A stretch of DNA of 64,000 nucleotides, taken from the NCBI RefSeq assembly GCF_020102855.1, contig NZ_JADHZD010000010.1, forward strand, positions 95,992 through 159,991. The letters are read 5' to 3'. Position 1 is the stretch's first letter; every line of letters starts with the position of its first letter. Shown piece by piece: positions 1 to 11,436 of this stretch. Origin of the DNA: Nocardioides lacusdianchii (GTDB lineage: Bacteria > Actinomycetota > Actinomycetes > Propionibacteriales > Nocardioidaceae). The translations under genes and the position numbers were made by a program. Below the pieces are notes generated by a model that was not told the origin of the DNA, did no database searches, and saw nothing but the letters and a program-made list of their open reading frames with translations.

Positions 1-309
1 CTGCTCGACGGGTCTCCGCGAAGCCTGGCGACACTCGCGCTCATCACAGCGCCGTGGGCCTACGTCGCGTGGGACCGGCAGCGTCGCGCGGTCTACCCCA
101 GCGGCCCGATGCCTCCTGAGCTGCGACGCTCGACCTGGGCGCTGGTGGCTCTCTCGCTCGCCGTCGCGATCCTGTCGTCGTCCGTCTACTTCGCAGCCGG
201 CGCATGGATTGCCGCACTCGCGGCGGGGATCGCCACCGCGGGAGCGGTGGAGCTGTACGGCCGCGTCTACGCCGCGGACGCGGAGCGGGTCCGCCGGAGG
301 CTCGCATGA
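1..309 (+). CDS. Hypothetical membrane protein, 5' partial
   Basis: The frame is open from the first base of the window, so the true start lies upstream. The visible part has a hydrophobic stretch near its beginning (around LATLALITAPWAYVAW), a basic segment, and then two hydrophobic stretches separated by a few residues (about residues 43-75 of the visible part), so it is probably a small integral membrane protein with a short basic C-terminal tail. I do not recognise a family. Its TGA stop overlaps the ATG of the winged-helix regulator by four bases (ATGA), so the two are translationally coupled, as is common for a membrane protein and its dedicated regulator. Confidence 0.6.
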   Translation: MLDGSPRSLATLALITAPWAYVAWDRQRRAVYPSGPMPPELRRSTWALVALSLAVAILSSSVYFAAGAWIAALAAGIATAGAVELYGRVYAADAERVRRRLA

Positions 310-611
310 CCCCCGCGGCCACGGGCTCCGCTCTCGACGGGCTCGACCCGATCCTCAACGCCCCGAAGCGGTTGGCGATCATGGCCGTCCTCGAGGGCTC
401 GCAGTTCGCGGAGTTCGGCTTCCTGCGCGATCACCTCGCGGTCAGCGACTCGGACCTGTCCAAGCAGGCCGCAACCCTGGAAGCCGCCGGCTACCTCACC
501 ATCCGCAAGTCCGGCCGCGGCCGGGGCGGGGTGACCTCGTACCAGGCGACGGCCGGCGGCACGGCGGCCTACCGCCGACACCGCGACGCGCTGCGCGCCA
601 TGCTGGGCTGA
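306..611 (+). CDS. Winged-helix transcriptional regulator (MarR/PadR-like, HTH_34 type)
   Basis: This 101-residue protein looks like a single winged-helix DNA-binding domain. It begins with a helix containing LNAPKRLAIMAVLEG, continues with a recognition region around LAVSDSDLSKQAATLEAAGY, and has a wing with the basic GRGRGGV segment followed by SYQATAGG. This pattern is typical of short actinobacterial regulators of the HTH_34 / ArsR-like kind that sit beside a membrane protein. The ATG chosen overlaps the upstream stop; longer upstream starts would run deep into the membrane protein gene. It probably regulates its own two-gene operon, which is inferred from the coupling only. The ligand is unknown. 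Confidence 0.8.
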   Translation: MTPAATGSALDGLDPILNAPKRLAIMAVLEGSQFAEFGFLRDHLAVSDSDLSKQAATLEAAGYLTIRKSGRGRGGVTSYQATAGGTAAYRRHRDALRAMLG

Positions 612-632
612 CGCCGACCTGCCCCTGAGCTC

Positions 633-1115
633 CTACGTGATGCGCCTGCCGAAGCAGCGGCTGAGCTCGGACCCGCAGTAGTAGCCGAAGCCGGGGATCG
701 GCTCGTAGCCCGAGGACGTGTAGAGCGCGATGGCCTCGGGCTGCTTCATCCCTGTCTCGAGCACCATCGCCTCGATGCCGGCCTCGGCCGCAGTGACCTC
801 GAGGTGGGCGAGCATCCGGCGCGCCACACCGCGACGCTGCGCCGTCGGGACGACGTACATCCGCTTCACCTCGGCGGTGACCTCCGCCCCGAGCGCGCGC
901 ACCGAGCTGCGGCGCCACGCGCCGGTCGCGACGGGGGTGCCGTCGAGGTAGCCGACGTAGAACTGCCCGAGCGGGTCCTCGAAGTCGCGGCTGTCGATCG
1001 GCGACTCGTCCTGGCCGCCGTAGCGCGCGACGTACTCCGCCTGCACCGCCTCGATGAGGGCCTGCGCGTCGGGGTGGGTGATCGGGACCCGCACCACCTG
1101 CAGGTCGGTCTCCAT
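633..1115 (-). CDS. GNAT family N-acetyltransferase
   Basis: This 160-residue protein has the GNAT fold: a central VKRMYVVPTAQRRGVARRML segment that matches acetyl-CoA binding motif A (QRRGVA is the R/Q-x-x-G-x-A loop), then a helix and the LYTSSGYEPIPGFGYY region of motif B. It transfers an acetyl group from acetyl-CoA to an amine on an unidentified substrate in the cytoplasm. The ATG used gives the METDLQVV N-terminus and is preceded by an AGGGGA ribosome binding site; a longer frame starting 123 bases upstream lacks family similarity there. It is divergent from serC. Confidence 0.87.
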   Translation of the reverse strand: METDLQVVRVPITHPDAQALIEAVQAEYVARYGGQDESPIDSRDFEDPLGQFYVGYLDGTPVATGAWRRSSVRALGAEVTAEVKRMYVVPTAQRRGVARRMLAHLEVTAAEAGIEAMVLETGMKQPEAIALYTSSGYEPIPGFGYYCGSELSRCFGRRIT

Positions 1116-1216
1116 CTGTGGTCCCCTTCGTGTGCCTGTGTGAGCGGGTGACACAATAGGCGCGCTGACAGCGTCGTCAGGACCGCCGTTCCGTGTTCCA
1201 CCGTGATCCCACGTGA

Positions 1217-2363
<1,147 letters not shown>

Positions 2364-2367
<4 letters not shown>

Positions 2368-3359
2368 GCGGCGAGGAGCTTCAGCACCGCCCGCTCGAGC
2401 GCGGCCTGGCGGGCGTCGTCGGTGTCGTACGACGCCCGCACCTTGATGGTGCGACCGCGCTCGTAGGCCTCGACGACCCGCGGGTCGACGTAGGACGAGC
2501 GTGCCAGCGTCGGAGTGTTGCCGAGGAAGTCCGAGACCTCCTTCATCGCGCTCGACACCGCGCGCTTGCGCGAGGCCTTGGTCTTGCCCGGCTCGTCGGT
2601 GTCGGCGAGTGCGGCGGCGGCGATGACGGTGGCGTGCCAGGTGCGGAAGTCCTTGGCGGAGGCCTCGATCCCCATGCAGGTGCGGATGTAGTCGTTGACC
2701 TCGGCCGAGCTCAGGCCGCGCCAGGTGCGGCCGTCCTTCCAGGCCAGCAGCTCGTCGCCGCCGCCGCGACGGCGCCGCATCACGTCGATCGACTCGATGG
2801 CGGGCTTGTCGTCGATGTCGATGCAGTGCTCGACCCCGGACTTGCCGACGAAGCAGAAGCGCAGGCCTCCCGCGTGCCGCGAGACGTGCTCCTTGCGCAG
2901 GGTGGTGAGCCCGAACGAGCCGTTGGTGTCGGTGTAGACGTCGTTGCCGATGCGGAAGTAGCCCAGGTCCAAGAGGCGTACGGCGACCGCGCACGCACGC
3001 TCGAGCGACATGCCCTCTGAGCCCATGTCGGTGAGCACGCGCTCGCGGGCCTTCGACAGCGCCTTGCCGAAGCCGAGGATGCGGTCGAACTTCGCCGCGT
3101 CACGGCTCGTGCGCCACTGCGGGTGGTAGAGGTACTGCCGGCGTCCGGCGTCGTCGGTGCCGACGGCCTGCAGGTGACCGTTGGCGTAGGGCGTGATCCA
3201 CACGTCCTTCCAGGCGGGCGGGATCACCAGGTCCTTGCACCGCTGGACCTGCTCGGCGTCGAGCTTGTTGCCGGCCTGGTCGAGGTAGGTGAAGCCCTTG
3301 CCGGAACGGCGTCGGGTCCAGCCCGGCTGGTCGGGGAACGTACGCCGCAGTCGGGGCAT
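2364..3359 (-). CDS. DNA topoisomerase IB (poxvirus/bacterial type)
   Basis: This 331-residue protein is a bacterial type IB topoisomerase, which relaxes supercoils by nicking one strand through a 3'-phosphotyrosyl intermediate. The catalytic residues can be seen: Arg in GYFRIGNDVY, Lys in the LTTLRKEHV segment, Arg and His in KDFRTWHATV, and the nucleophile in ARSSYVDPRVVEAY near the C-terminus. The N-terminal part (SGKGFTYLDQAG, IPPAWKDVWI) is the usual DNA clamp of the family. The start ATG lies six bases after a TAGGTT -10 box, so the mRNA is probably leaderless. Confidence 0.95.
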
Positions 3360-3365
3360 GCGGTG

Positions 3366-3371
3366 AACCTA
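3366..3371 (-). promoter_or_regulatory. -10 box of the topoisomerase gene (leaderless)
   Basis: On the minus strand TAGGTT is followed by six bases and then the ATG. This is the TANNNT spacing expected when transcription starts at the first base of the start codon, and no ribosome binding site is visible. Confidence 0.55.
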
Positions 3372-3428
3372 CTCACCGCACCCCCGACATGCGGACACCC
3401 CGAAGGAGGTCAGTGTGGGCGGAGGCAC

Positions 3429-4730
3429 TCAGATGTCGTGTCCACCCTCGAGCAGTCGTCGCGCCAGCTCCCGCTGGGTGTCGCTCAGCAGGTGCTCGGG
3501 GATGCTCACGGGGTCGCTTCCGGCGACGGTGAACGTGTAGAGGTACATGTCGGGGCGGGGCACCGATGCCTTCGCGGCGGGCTGGGCCAGCGCGTCGGCC
3601 ACCAGCGCCGGCAGGTCGGGCTCGGCGGGGTCGTCGAGGTCGACCTCCGCGACGTCGGTGCGGCCGACGAAGCCGCCGCTGCGCTCCACCCGGAGCCTGC
3701 CCGTCGGAGCGGCGGACAGCGTCCCGGCCCCGGACGCCCCCGGCACCACGCCGACCTGCGCCCAAGCCTCCCGCACGACCTCGGCGTGCTCGCCGGCCGC
3801 CGCGACCGTCGCCGCGGCGAAGGTGGCGAAGTCCGCCCCGGGCGGGACGTCGCCGCCGGCGAGCGCGGCGTACCAGATCCGGCCGGCGCCCTCGATCGCA
3901 CGACCGCCCACCGCGACGGCCGCGAGCTGGAAGGCCTTGTTGGGGATGCCGGAGTTGAGGTGCACCCCGCCGTTGTCGGACGTGGTGACGACGTAGTCGT
4001 CCATGTGCCCGACCTGCGGGTCGGCGCCGACCTCGGGGTCGTCGTAGGCGGTGCCGGGCGCCGCCATGTCACGCAGCGCACGGGCCTGCACGGTCGGCAT
4101 GAAGATGCCCTCGCCGATCAGCCAGTCGCCCTCGCCGGCCTCCTGGTCGAGCAGGCGCTGCTTGAGGCAGGACGCGAAGACGTCGGCGACCGACTCGTTG
4201 AGCGCGCCGGACTGGCCGCGGTAGGTGAGGTCGGCGGTGTGCTCGACGACGGCGTGGGCGAACTCGTGGGCGAGCACGTCGACCGGCTTGGTGAAGCGCT
4301 CGAAGATCCGGCCGTCACCGTCGCCGAAGACCAGCTGGGTGCCGTCCCAGAACGCGTTGTTGTAGTCGGTGCCGTAGTGGACGGTCAGGCTGACGGATGC
4401 GCCGGCGTCGTCGTGGGAGTCGCGGCCGAGCTCCTCGGCGAACATCGCGAGCGTGGCGGCGATCCCGTCCGCTGCCTCGTCGACGGCGACGTCGTCCGTG
4501 GCGGGCTCGCCGGTGCGCCGGGCGGGCGTGCCGGGCAGGGACGTGCGCGACCCGGCGTCGTGCACCGTCCATTCCGCCTCCCCCGCTACGGCCGCGGCCG
4601 GCCCCCGGGCGATCGCCCCGCGGCGCAGCCTGAGCTCGTCGTCGTATGCCGCCCGCTCGGGGCCGTCGACGCGCTCGGCGAGCCACGGCGGGATGAAGGT
4701 GCAGCGGAGGTGGGTGTCCCGAGAGGTCAT
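3429..4730 (-). CDS. M4 (thermolysin/protealysin-like) metalloprotease with C-terminal emfourin-like domain
   Basis: This 433-residue zinc protease has HEFAH (residues 155-159) with the third ligand in NESVADVF (178-185) and the transition-state histidine region GGVHLNSGIPN (254-264). There is no signal peptide. The N-terminus (LRCTFIPPWLAERV) matches the short protealysin-type propeptide with its PP motif. After the catalytic domain and a Gly/Ala/Ser linker (about 330-342), residues 344-433 (LRVERSGGFVGR, then YLYTFTVAGSD and two C-terminal helices) look like emfourin, the small proteinaceous inhibitor of protealysin-like proteases, which is normally encoded by a separate neighbouring gene. 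I therefore read this as an enzyme-inhibitor fusion. The family match of the last domain is from motif recognition only. Confidence 0.88.
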   Translation of the reverse strand: MTSRDTHLRCTFIPPWLAERVDGPERAAYDDELRLRRGAIARGPAAAVAGEAEWTVHDAGSRTSLPGTPARRTGEPATDDVAVDEAADGIAATLAMFAEELGRDSHDDAGASVSLTVHYGTDYNNAFWDGTQLVFGDGDGRIFERFTKPVDVLAHEFAHAVVEHTADLTYRGQSGALNESVADVFASCLKQRLLDQEAGEGDWLIGEGIFMPTVQARALRDMAAPGTAYDDPEVGADPQVGHMDDYVVTTSDNGGVHLNSGIPNKAFQLAAVAVGGRAIEGAGRIWYAALAGGDVPPGADFATFAAATVAAAGEHAEVVREAWAQVGVVPGASGAGTLSAAPTGRLRVERSGGFVGRTDVAEVDLDDPAEPDLPALVADALAQPAAKASVPRPDMYLYTFTVAGSDPVSIPEHLLSDTQRELARRLLEGGHDI

Positions 4731-4908
4731 GGGACATCTCTACCCCGCCGCTCCGACACCCGGTAGGCCCCCGGGTGCGCGACGGGTCCCCGAGGCGTCG
4801 CGAAGTCTCGAAATCGAGCGTCCCGCACTAGACTTTTCCACGCTGCGGCCGTGCTGGCCGCGCCCGGCCGCACGGCCGCTCGCTCGTTTCCGCCCGGAAG
4901 GCTCCTGC

Positions 4909-6801
<1,893 letters not shown>

Positions 6802-6809
6802 GTCCCGCG

Positions 6810-7472
6810 ATGCCCTGCAGCCCCGCCGCGCCCCACGACGACAAGCTCGCCGAGGACCTCGCGTCGTGGCTGGAGGGCCTCGGCCTGGCCGAGCAGCTCG
6901 AGGCCGCGGGACTTCCGTCCTACGTGCGCGGCGCCGACGGCGCGGCCCACTGGCGTGAGCCGGCGACCGGTGAGCCGCTGACGTCGGAGCGGCTGGTCGA
7001 GCTCGACCGGCTGCTGCGCGCCCAGGGCGACGATCCTGCCCACGCGGTGCCGGTGGGGCTGGTCCGGCTGCGTCGCGAGACGCGGTTGCGGGCCAGGCTG
7101 CTCGACGGCGGCTGGGTCGACTACGCCGGTGTGGCGCGCCTGCGCGGCACCTCGGAGAACGCAGCCCGCTTCGCGCTCCACAAGGCGGCCGAGCGTCGCA
7201 CCGTGCTGCTGGTGCAGCACGAGGGCACGACGCTGGTCCCATCGTTCCAGCTCGACGACGCGGGTGAGGTGCGCGAGGAGCTGCTCGCGGTGCTCGAGCC
7301 GCTGCTCGCCTCCGGCATGCACCCGTGGCGGACCTGGATCTGGCTCACCAGCCCTGCCGCGCTGCTCGGAGGTGCGGTGCCGCACGAGGCCGCGCGTGAC
7401 CCCGAGGAGCTGCCGGTCGTGCAGCACGCCGCGGTCGCGCTGGCCGAGCGCGCCCGCTCGCCCCAACGCTGA
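6810..7472 (+). CDS. Putative MbcA/ParS/Xre-type antitoxin-like protein
   Basis: This 220-residue protein begins nine bases after typA and is probably cotranscribed with it. The middle part (GGWVDYAGVARLRGTSENAARFALHK) looks like a helix-turn-helix. The C-terminal part, with HPWRTWIWLTSPAALLGG, AVPHEAARDPE and a final helix, resembles the DUF2384 toxin-binding domain of MbcA/ParS/Xre antitoxins, whose hallmark is W-L-x(3)-LGG-x-P. The matching RES-domain toxin is not present: the next gene is a convergent secreted protease. It may be a solitary DNA-binding regulator with an antitoxin-derived fold. Family assignment is moderate. Confidence 0.65.
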   Translation: MPCSPAAPHDDKLAEDLASWLEGLGLAEQLEAAGLPSYVRGADGAAHWREPATGEPLTSERLVELDRLLRAQGDDPAHAVPVGLVRLRRETRLRARLLDGGWVDYAGVARLRGTSENAARFALHKAAERRTVLLVQHEGTTLVPSFQLDDAGEVREELLAVLEPLLASGMHPWRTWIWLTSPAALLGGAVPHEAARDPEELPVVQHAAVALAERARSPQR

Positions 7473-7480
7473 CCGGACGT

Positions 7481-7521
7481 GACCGAGGGCCGCCCCGCGC
7501 GTGGCGGGACGGCCCTCGGTC
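7481..7521. terminator. Strong bidirectional hairpin between convergent genes
   Basis: GACCGAGGGCCG and CGGCCCTCGGTC form a perfect 12-base-pair stem, and the interior CCCCGC / GCGGGA can extend the pairing. It sits between the antitoxin-like gene and the M12B-type protease gene, nine bases after the first and 18 bases before the second, so it can serve both strands. Confidence 0.8.
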
Positions 7522-7538
7522 GTCGTACGGCGGTGCGC

Positions 7539-10500
7539 TCAGTCGCTGGTGACGACCGCGACGCCCTCGATCCGGACGGGCTTGTTCTTCGCCACGACGA
7601 TCCGCAGCTTGCCCTTCTGGGCCTCGTCGAAGCGGAAGGTGCGCAGCTGGCTGTAGGCCTTCTTGCCCTTGAACCGGATCTTGCCGATCCTGTCCTTGCC
7701 GAGGAAGACCCGCGCCACGCCGCCCTTCGGCAGCTTGCCGAAGACGACGACGATCCGCTCGGTCTTCTTCACGCGGGTGACGAGCTCGGAGCCCTTGCGC
7801 TTCGAGGTCAGGTACTTGCCCGAGAACGCCCGTGCGTCCTTCTTGCGGTCCCACGCCCCCTTGCCCTTGCGGGCGAAGGTGCTGCTGTTGCGCGGCACGG
7901 TGAAGGTGAGCGTCGCCGGCGTCGGGTCGGCGACCCCGGCGGCGTTGACCGCCGCCACGGTGAGCACGTGCGTCCCCGCCCGGAACTTGTCCGTCAGCCC
8001 GGCAGCGTCACAGGACACCGGCTCGTCGTCGACCGTGCAGACGAAGGTCGCCGGCGTCACGCTCGAGGCGTAGGTGATGGTCTGGTTCCTCTCCAGGACG
8101 ATCGAGCCGTCAGCCGGGCCGGACGTGATCGTGGTGTCGGGAGCAGGCGTCGCCTTCAGCGCGAAGGACGCGTCGTTGACGTCGAAGAAGTAGTTGCCCA
8201 CCGCCTCGATCCGGATGCGTACGTCGTTCGCGGTGACGTTGGGCATCACGAAGGTCTCCGACCCGTCGTTGGGCGTCGACGCGGCGAGCACGGTGCCGAA
8301 GGTGGCACCGCCGTCGGTCGACACCGTGATCCGGACGTTCTCGGCCAGCCTCTGCGTGCCGTTGACCGCCCACGTGACCGGGACGGACGTGCCGCCGGCG
8401 ACGGTGGCGCCGGGAGCGGACTGCGAGGTGACCAGGAACGGACCGGCCGACGGGTCGACCGTGAGGGTGACGTCGTCGAAGGCCAGGCCACCACCGCGGA
8501 CGGCGCGGTCGCGGGCGGTGAGCCGGAAGTTCATCTTCCGGTCGTCCGCGTCCAGGCTGCCGAGGTAGTCGGTGTCGGGCAGGTACTCGGAGTAGCAGTC
8601 GAGCAGCGTGTCCGGGAGCTGCCGGTTGTTGGGCAGCGGCGCACCAGCGGCGTCGACGGCTGCGGGGCAGTCGCCGGTGGCGGCGTTGGTGTTGCCGGCG
8701 AGCACCTGCGCCATGTCGGGGAAGACCCGGTTCGGGCTCCCGTCGGCGAGGTTGATGCCCGGCGAGGGGCTCTTCAGGGTGTCCTCGTCGGTGACGACGG
8801 CGTCGTCGCCGAAGACGCGGAAGAGCGGGCCGTAGACCTTGGTGTTGGACGAGAGACGGGTGCCCTCGCCGAAGTTGGTCTGCTCCCAGAGGTAGACCAG
8901 CGAGTCGCCGTCGGCGTCGCTGCCCGAGCCGCTCAGCGCGAACGGCGTACGGATCGGGACGACCTTGTCCTCACCGGCGGAGACCGACGGGTTGGTGTTG
9001 TCGCCCTCCAGCGGGAAGCCCTGGGCCTGCGACGGGCCGCCGCGGGCGGTCTCGCCCACGAAGCCGCTGACGCCGGCCGAGCCGTTGGTGACGGCGAGCT
9101 GGTCCTCGACGGCGTATCCCGCGGCCAGGATGCTCGGCGTGGCGTTGAAGATCACCTGGAAGCCGGTCTCGTCCAGCGGGGTCACCGGGACGTCGAACTC
9201 GTCGAAGCCCCACTGCGCGACCGACACCTGCTGGTCGACGACCTCCTCGATGGCCGCCTCGATCCCGGCGCGGGTGTAGTTCGTGCCGGCCACGATCGGG
9301 TCGGTGGTCTCGCCGCCGAACTCGAGCGTGAAGGAGTCGCCCGCGTCGCCGAAGCCGCGCAGGGACACCGTCTGGACCTCGACGTTGCCGTAGGGGTCCT
9401 GGTCCATCGTCGCGTATGCCTCGTCCACGGTGAGGAACGAGAAGTAGGGGTCAGTGTGCGGCTGGAGGTCGTCCTGGCCGCAGATGCCGGCGTAGGCCAT
9501 CACCGAGGAGCCCGAGCCGGGCTCGACCGAGGCGTCGGAGATGTTGCCGCCGCAGGCGCCGAGGGCGCCGTTGAAGGTGTGGTTGCCGCCGAACTGGTGG
9601 CCGATCTCGTGGGCGACGTAGTCGATGGCGAAGAAGTCGCCCTTGGGCTCGGGGAGGCCGGTGCAGCCGCCGCCCTTGTAGTCGCCGCCGATGACGCCGA
9701 GGTAGGCGACGCCGCCGCCGTTCACGCCGAGCGCGATGTGGCCGACGTCGTAGTTGGAGGCGCCGATCAGCTGGCCGAGGACGGTGCGGTTCTTGCCGAG
9801 CGTCGCGCCGCTGCAGAAGTCGAGGTCACCGAAGGTGTCGTCGCCGTCGCCGGGCGTCCCGTTGTCGTCGTACGGCGCGAAGCACGGCGCGCTGCCGCAC
9901 GGGCCGTCGGCACCGGTCGCCTTCGCGTCGGTGTCGAGGTTGAGCGCGTCGGTGCCGTTGACCAGGCGCAGCTCGACGGCGAGGTCGTCGTTGTAGATCT
10001 CGTTGACCCGGTTGATCAGGGTGACCTTCTCGGCCAGCACGTTCTCGCTGCCGAAGTAGGCGGCGTAGGACGGGTCGGAGGTCAGCGCGAGGCGGTAGTA
10101 GCGCCGGTTCGTCGCCACGTTGGCGACGCGGTCGGCGGCCCCGGCCTCGGTGACGGTCTCGCGCAGGGCCTCGACCTCACCCTCGGCACGACGCTTGGCC
10201 GGCGCGGGGAGGTCGGACGAGTGGTAGCTCAGGTGGGTGGTGGTGCCGCGGCGGTTGAAGGCCGGGTCGACGTACCAGTCGGCCTGCGCGCCGGGCTCGC
10301 GCACGAAGGCGTGGAAGCCCATCGGCGTGATGTCGAGCGCGATCGAGGCCTGCGGGTCGTCGACGCCCACGCCGGACCAGGTCTGGATCTCGGGGTGCGC
10401 CGCGGCGAGCTCCGACTCCATGGTCTGGGACCGCTGGACGCGGAAGGACTCCAGCGAGCCGTCCGGGCCGGGGATCTCGACGACGGCGGTGGCGTCGCCG

Positions 10501-10715
10501 CTGGGGAGGTTGGCGCGGAGGGCGGAGAGGTCGACGCGCGTGGCGGCGTACTCCTTGGGCTCCACGCGGATCTTGTCGCCCGAGAGCGAGAAGCCGCGGA
10601 GCGGGGCGAACGCCGTGTCGTCGGGCGCGGCGGTGGCGGGAGCGATCGAGCTCAGCGCACCTGCTCCCATGACGAGGGCGATACTGACGGACAGGGTGCG
10701 GAACCGAGCTGACAC
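7539..10715 (-). CDS. Secreted reprolysin-like (M12B) zinc metalloprotease, multidomain
   Basis: This 1058-residue protein has a Sec signal peptide (basic SARFRTL, hydrophobic core, cleavage near PATAAPDD). A propeptide-like region of about 190 residues precedes the catalytic domain. The zinc site is HEIGHQFGGNH, the extended HExxHxxGxxH motif of metzincins, followed by a Met-turn candidate in SSVMAYAGICG. Downstream come a large insertion, a Fn3-like or proprotein-convertase-like region (about 690-790), a domain near residue 880 with two cysteines (FVCTVDDEPVSCD), and a basic C-terminal domain. It probably degrades extracellular protein. The start is GTG with an AAGGAG ribosome binding site five bases upstream; a nearby ATG is out of frame. 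Confidence 0.93.
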   Translation of the reverse strand: MSARFRTLSVSIALVMGAGALSSIAPATAAPDDTAFAPLRGFSLSGDKIRVEPKEYAATRVDLSALRANLPSGDATAVVEIPGPDGSLESFRVQRSQTMESELAAAHPEIQTWSGVGVDDPQASIALDITPMGFHAFVREPGAQADWYVDPAFNRRGTTTHLSYHSSDLPAPAKRRAEGEVEALRETVTEAGAADRVANVATNRRYYRLALTSDPSYAAYFGSENVLAEKVTLINRVNEIYNDDLAVELRLVNGTDALNLDTDAKATGADGPCGSAPCFAPYDDNGTPGDGDDTFGDLDFCSGATLGKNRTVLGQLIGASNYDVGHIALGVNGGGVAYLGVIGGDYKGGGCTGLPEPKGDFFAIDYVAHEIGHQFGGNHTFNGALGACGGNISDASVEPGSGSSVMAYAGICGQDDLQPHTDPYFSFLTVDEAYATMDQDPYGNVEVQTVSLRGFGDAGDSFTLEFGGETTDPIVAGTNYTRAGIEAAIEEVVDQQVSVAQWGFDEFDVPVTPLDETGFQVIFNATPSILAAGYAVEDQLAVTNGSAGVSGFVGETARGGPSQAQGFPLEGDNTNPSVSAGEDKVVPIRTPFALSGSGSDADGDSLVYLWEQTNFGEGTRLSSNTKVYGPLFRVFGDDAVVTDEDTLKSPSPGINLADGSPNRVFPDMAQVLAGNTNAATGDCPAAVDAAGAPLPNNRQLPDTLLDCYSEYLPDTDYLGSLDADDRKMNFRLTARDRAVRGGGLAFDDVTLTVDPSAGPFLVTSQSAPGATVAGGTSVPVTWAVNGTQRLAENVRITVSTDGGATFGTVLAASTPNDGSETFVMPNVTANDVRIRIEAVGNYFFDVNDASFALKATPAPDTTITSGPADGSIVLERNQTITYASSVTPATFVCTVDDEPVSCDAAGLTDKFRAGTHVLTVAAVNAAGVADPTPATLTFTVPRNSSTFARKGKGAWDRKKDARAFSGKYLTSKRKGSELVTRVKKTERIVVVFGKLPKGGVARVFLGKDRIGKIRFKGKKAYSQLRTFRFDEAQKGKLRIVVAKNKPVRIEGVAVVTSD

Positions 10716-10803
10716 ACATGCTCCTTCGAAGGTGGAGGTCGCAGCCTAAGGTCGACGCAGTGGTCTGCACCACACCTCCTTGGTAGGGGGTGCGGCGGCT
10801 CTG

Positions 10804-11436
10804 TCACCGTCCGAGGCCGCCGGCGAGCGCGATCGCGATCGCGTCCTCGCGCGTGGCGACCTCGAGCTTGGCGAGCATCTCCGAGACCCGGTTGCGCACG
10901 GTCTTGGGGGCGAGGAAGACCCGGCCGGCCACCTGGTGCGTCGACAGGCCCTGCGCGAGGAGGCCGAGGATCTCGCGGTCGCGCGCGTCGAGGCGGTCCA
11001 GCACGTCCGCACTCGGCACCGCCGACGCCGCGACCCGCACCGAGGCGCTGGCGCCCGAGCTGAGCACCACCGAGCCGGCGGCGGTGGCACGGATCGCGCC
11101 GAGCAGCTCCTCGGGCGGCGCGTCCTTGACCAGGTAGCTGTCGACGCCGGCCGCGAGGCTGTGCAGCACCGTCGCGGGCTCGTGCGTCATGGTGAGGATC
11201 AGCAGCTTCGTCCCCGGCCAGCGCTCGCGCAGCGCGAGCCCGAGCGTGACGCCGTCGCCGTCGGGCATCCGGAGGTCCAGCACGCACACGTGCGGAGCCG
11301 GGTCCTCCGGGAGGGCGAGCGCCGCGGCCACGGTGCCGGCGGTGCCGACCACCTCCATCCCGGCATCGGCCTCGACCAGCGCGGCGAGGCCGGCGAGCAC
11401 GACGGGGTGGTCGTCGACGAGGACGACCCGGATCAC
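10804..11436 (-). CDS. NarL/FixJ-family response regulator
   Basis: This 210-residue protein has a receiver domain with the acidic pair in VVLVDDHPVV, the phosphoacceptor Asp in VCVLDLRMPDGDG, and the conserved Thr and Lys (LTMTHEP, LVKDAPPEEL). A LuxR-type helix-turn-helix follows (LDARDREILGLLAQGLSTHQVA, then FLAPKTVRNRVSEMLAKL). It starts with GTG, and that codon overlaps the stop of the histidine kinase gene (GTGA), so the two are translated as a coupled pair. The likely targets include the inverted and phased repeats upstream of the kinase gene. Confidence 0.95.
   Translation of the reverse strand: MIRVVLVDDHPVVLAGLAALVEADAGMEVVGTAGTVAAALALPEDPAPHVCVLDLRMPDGDGVTLGLALRERWPGTKLLILTMTHEPATVLHSLAAGVDSYLVKDAPPEELLGAIRATAAGSVVLSSGASASVRVAASAVPSADVLDRLDARDREILGLLAQGLSTHQVAGRVFLAPKTVRNRVSEMLAKLEVATREDAIAIALAGGLGR

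Noticed and set aside
7479..10712. Plus-strand open frame of 1077 codons opposite the M12B-type protease gene
   Set aside because: It is the mirror of a high-GC gene on the minus strand: the translation is low-complexity, rich in Gly, Arg, Val and Asp, with no motif, whereas the minus strand has a signal peptide and HEIGHQFGGNH.
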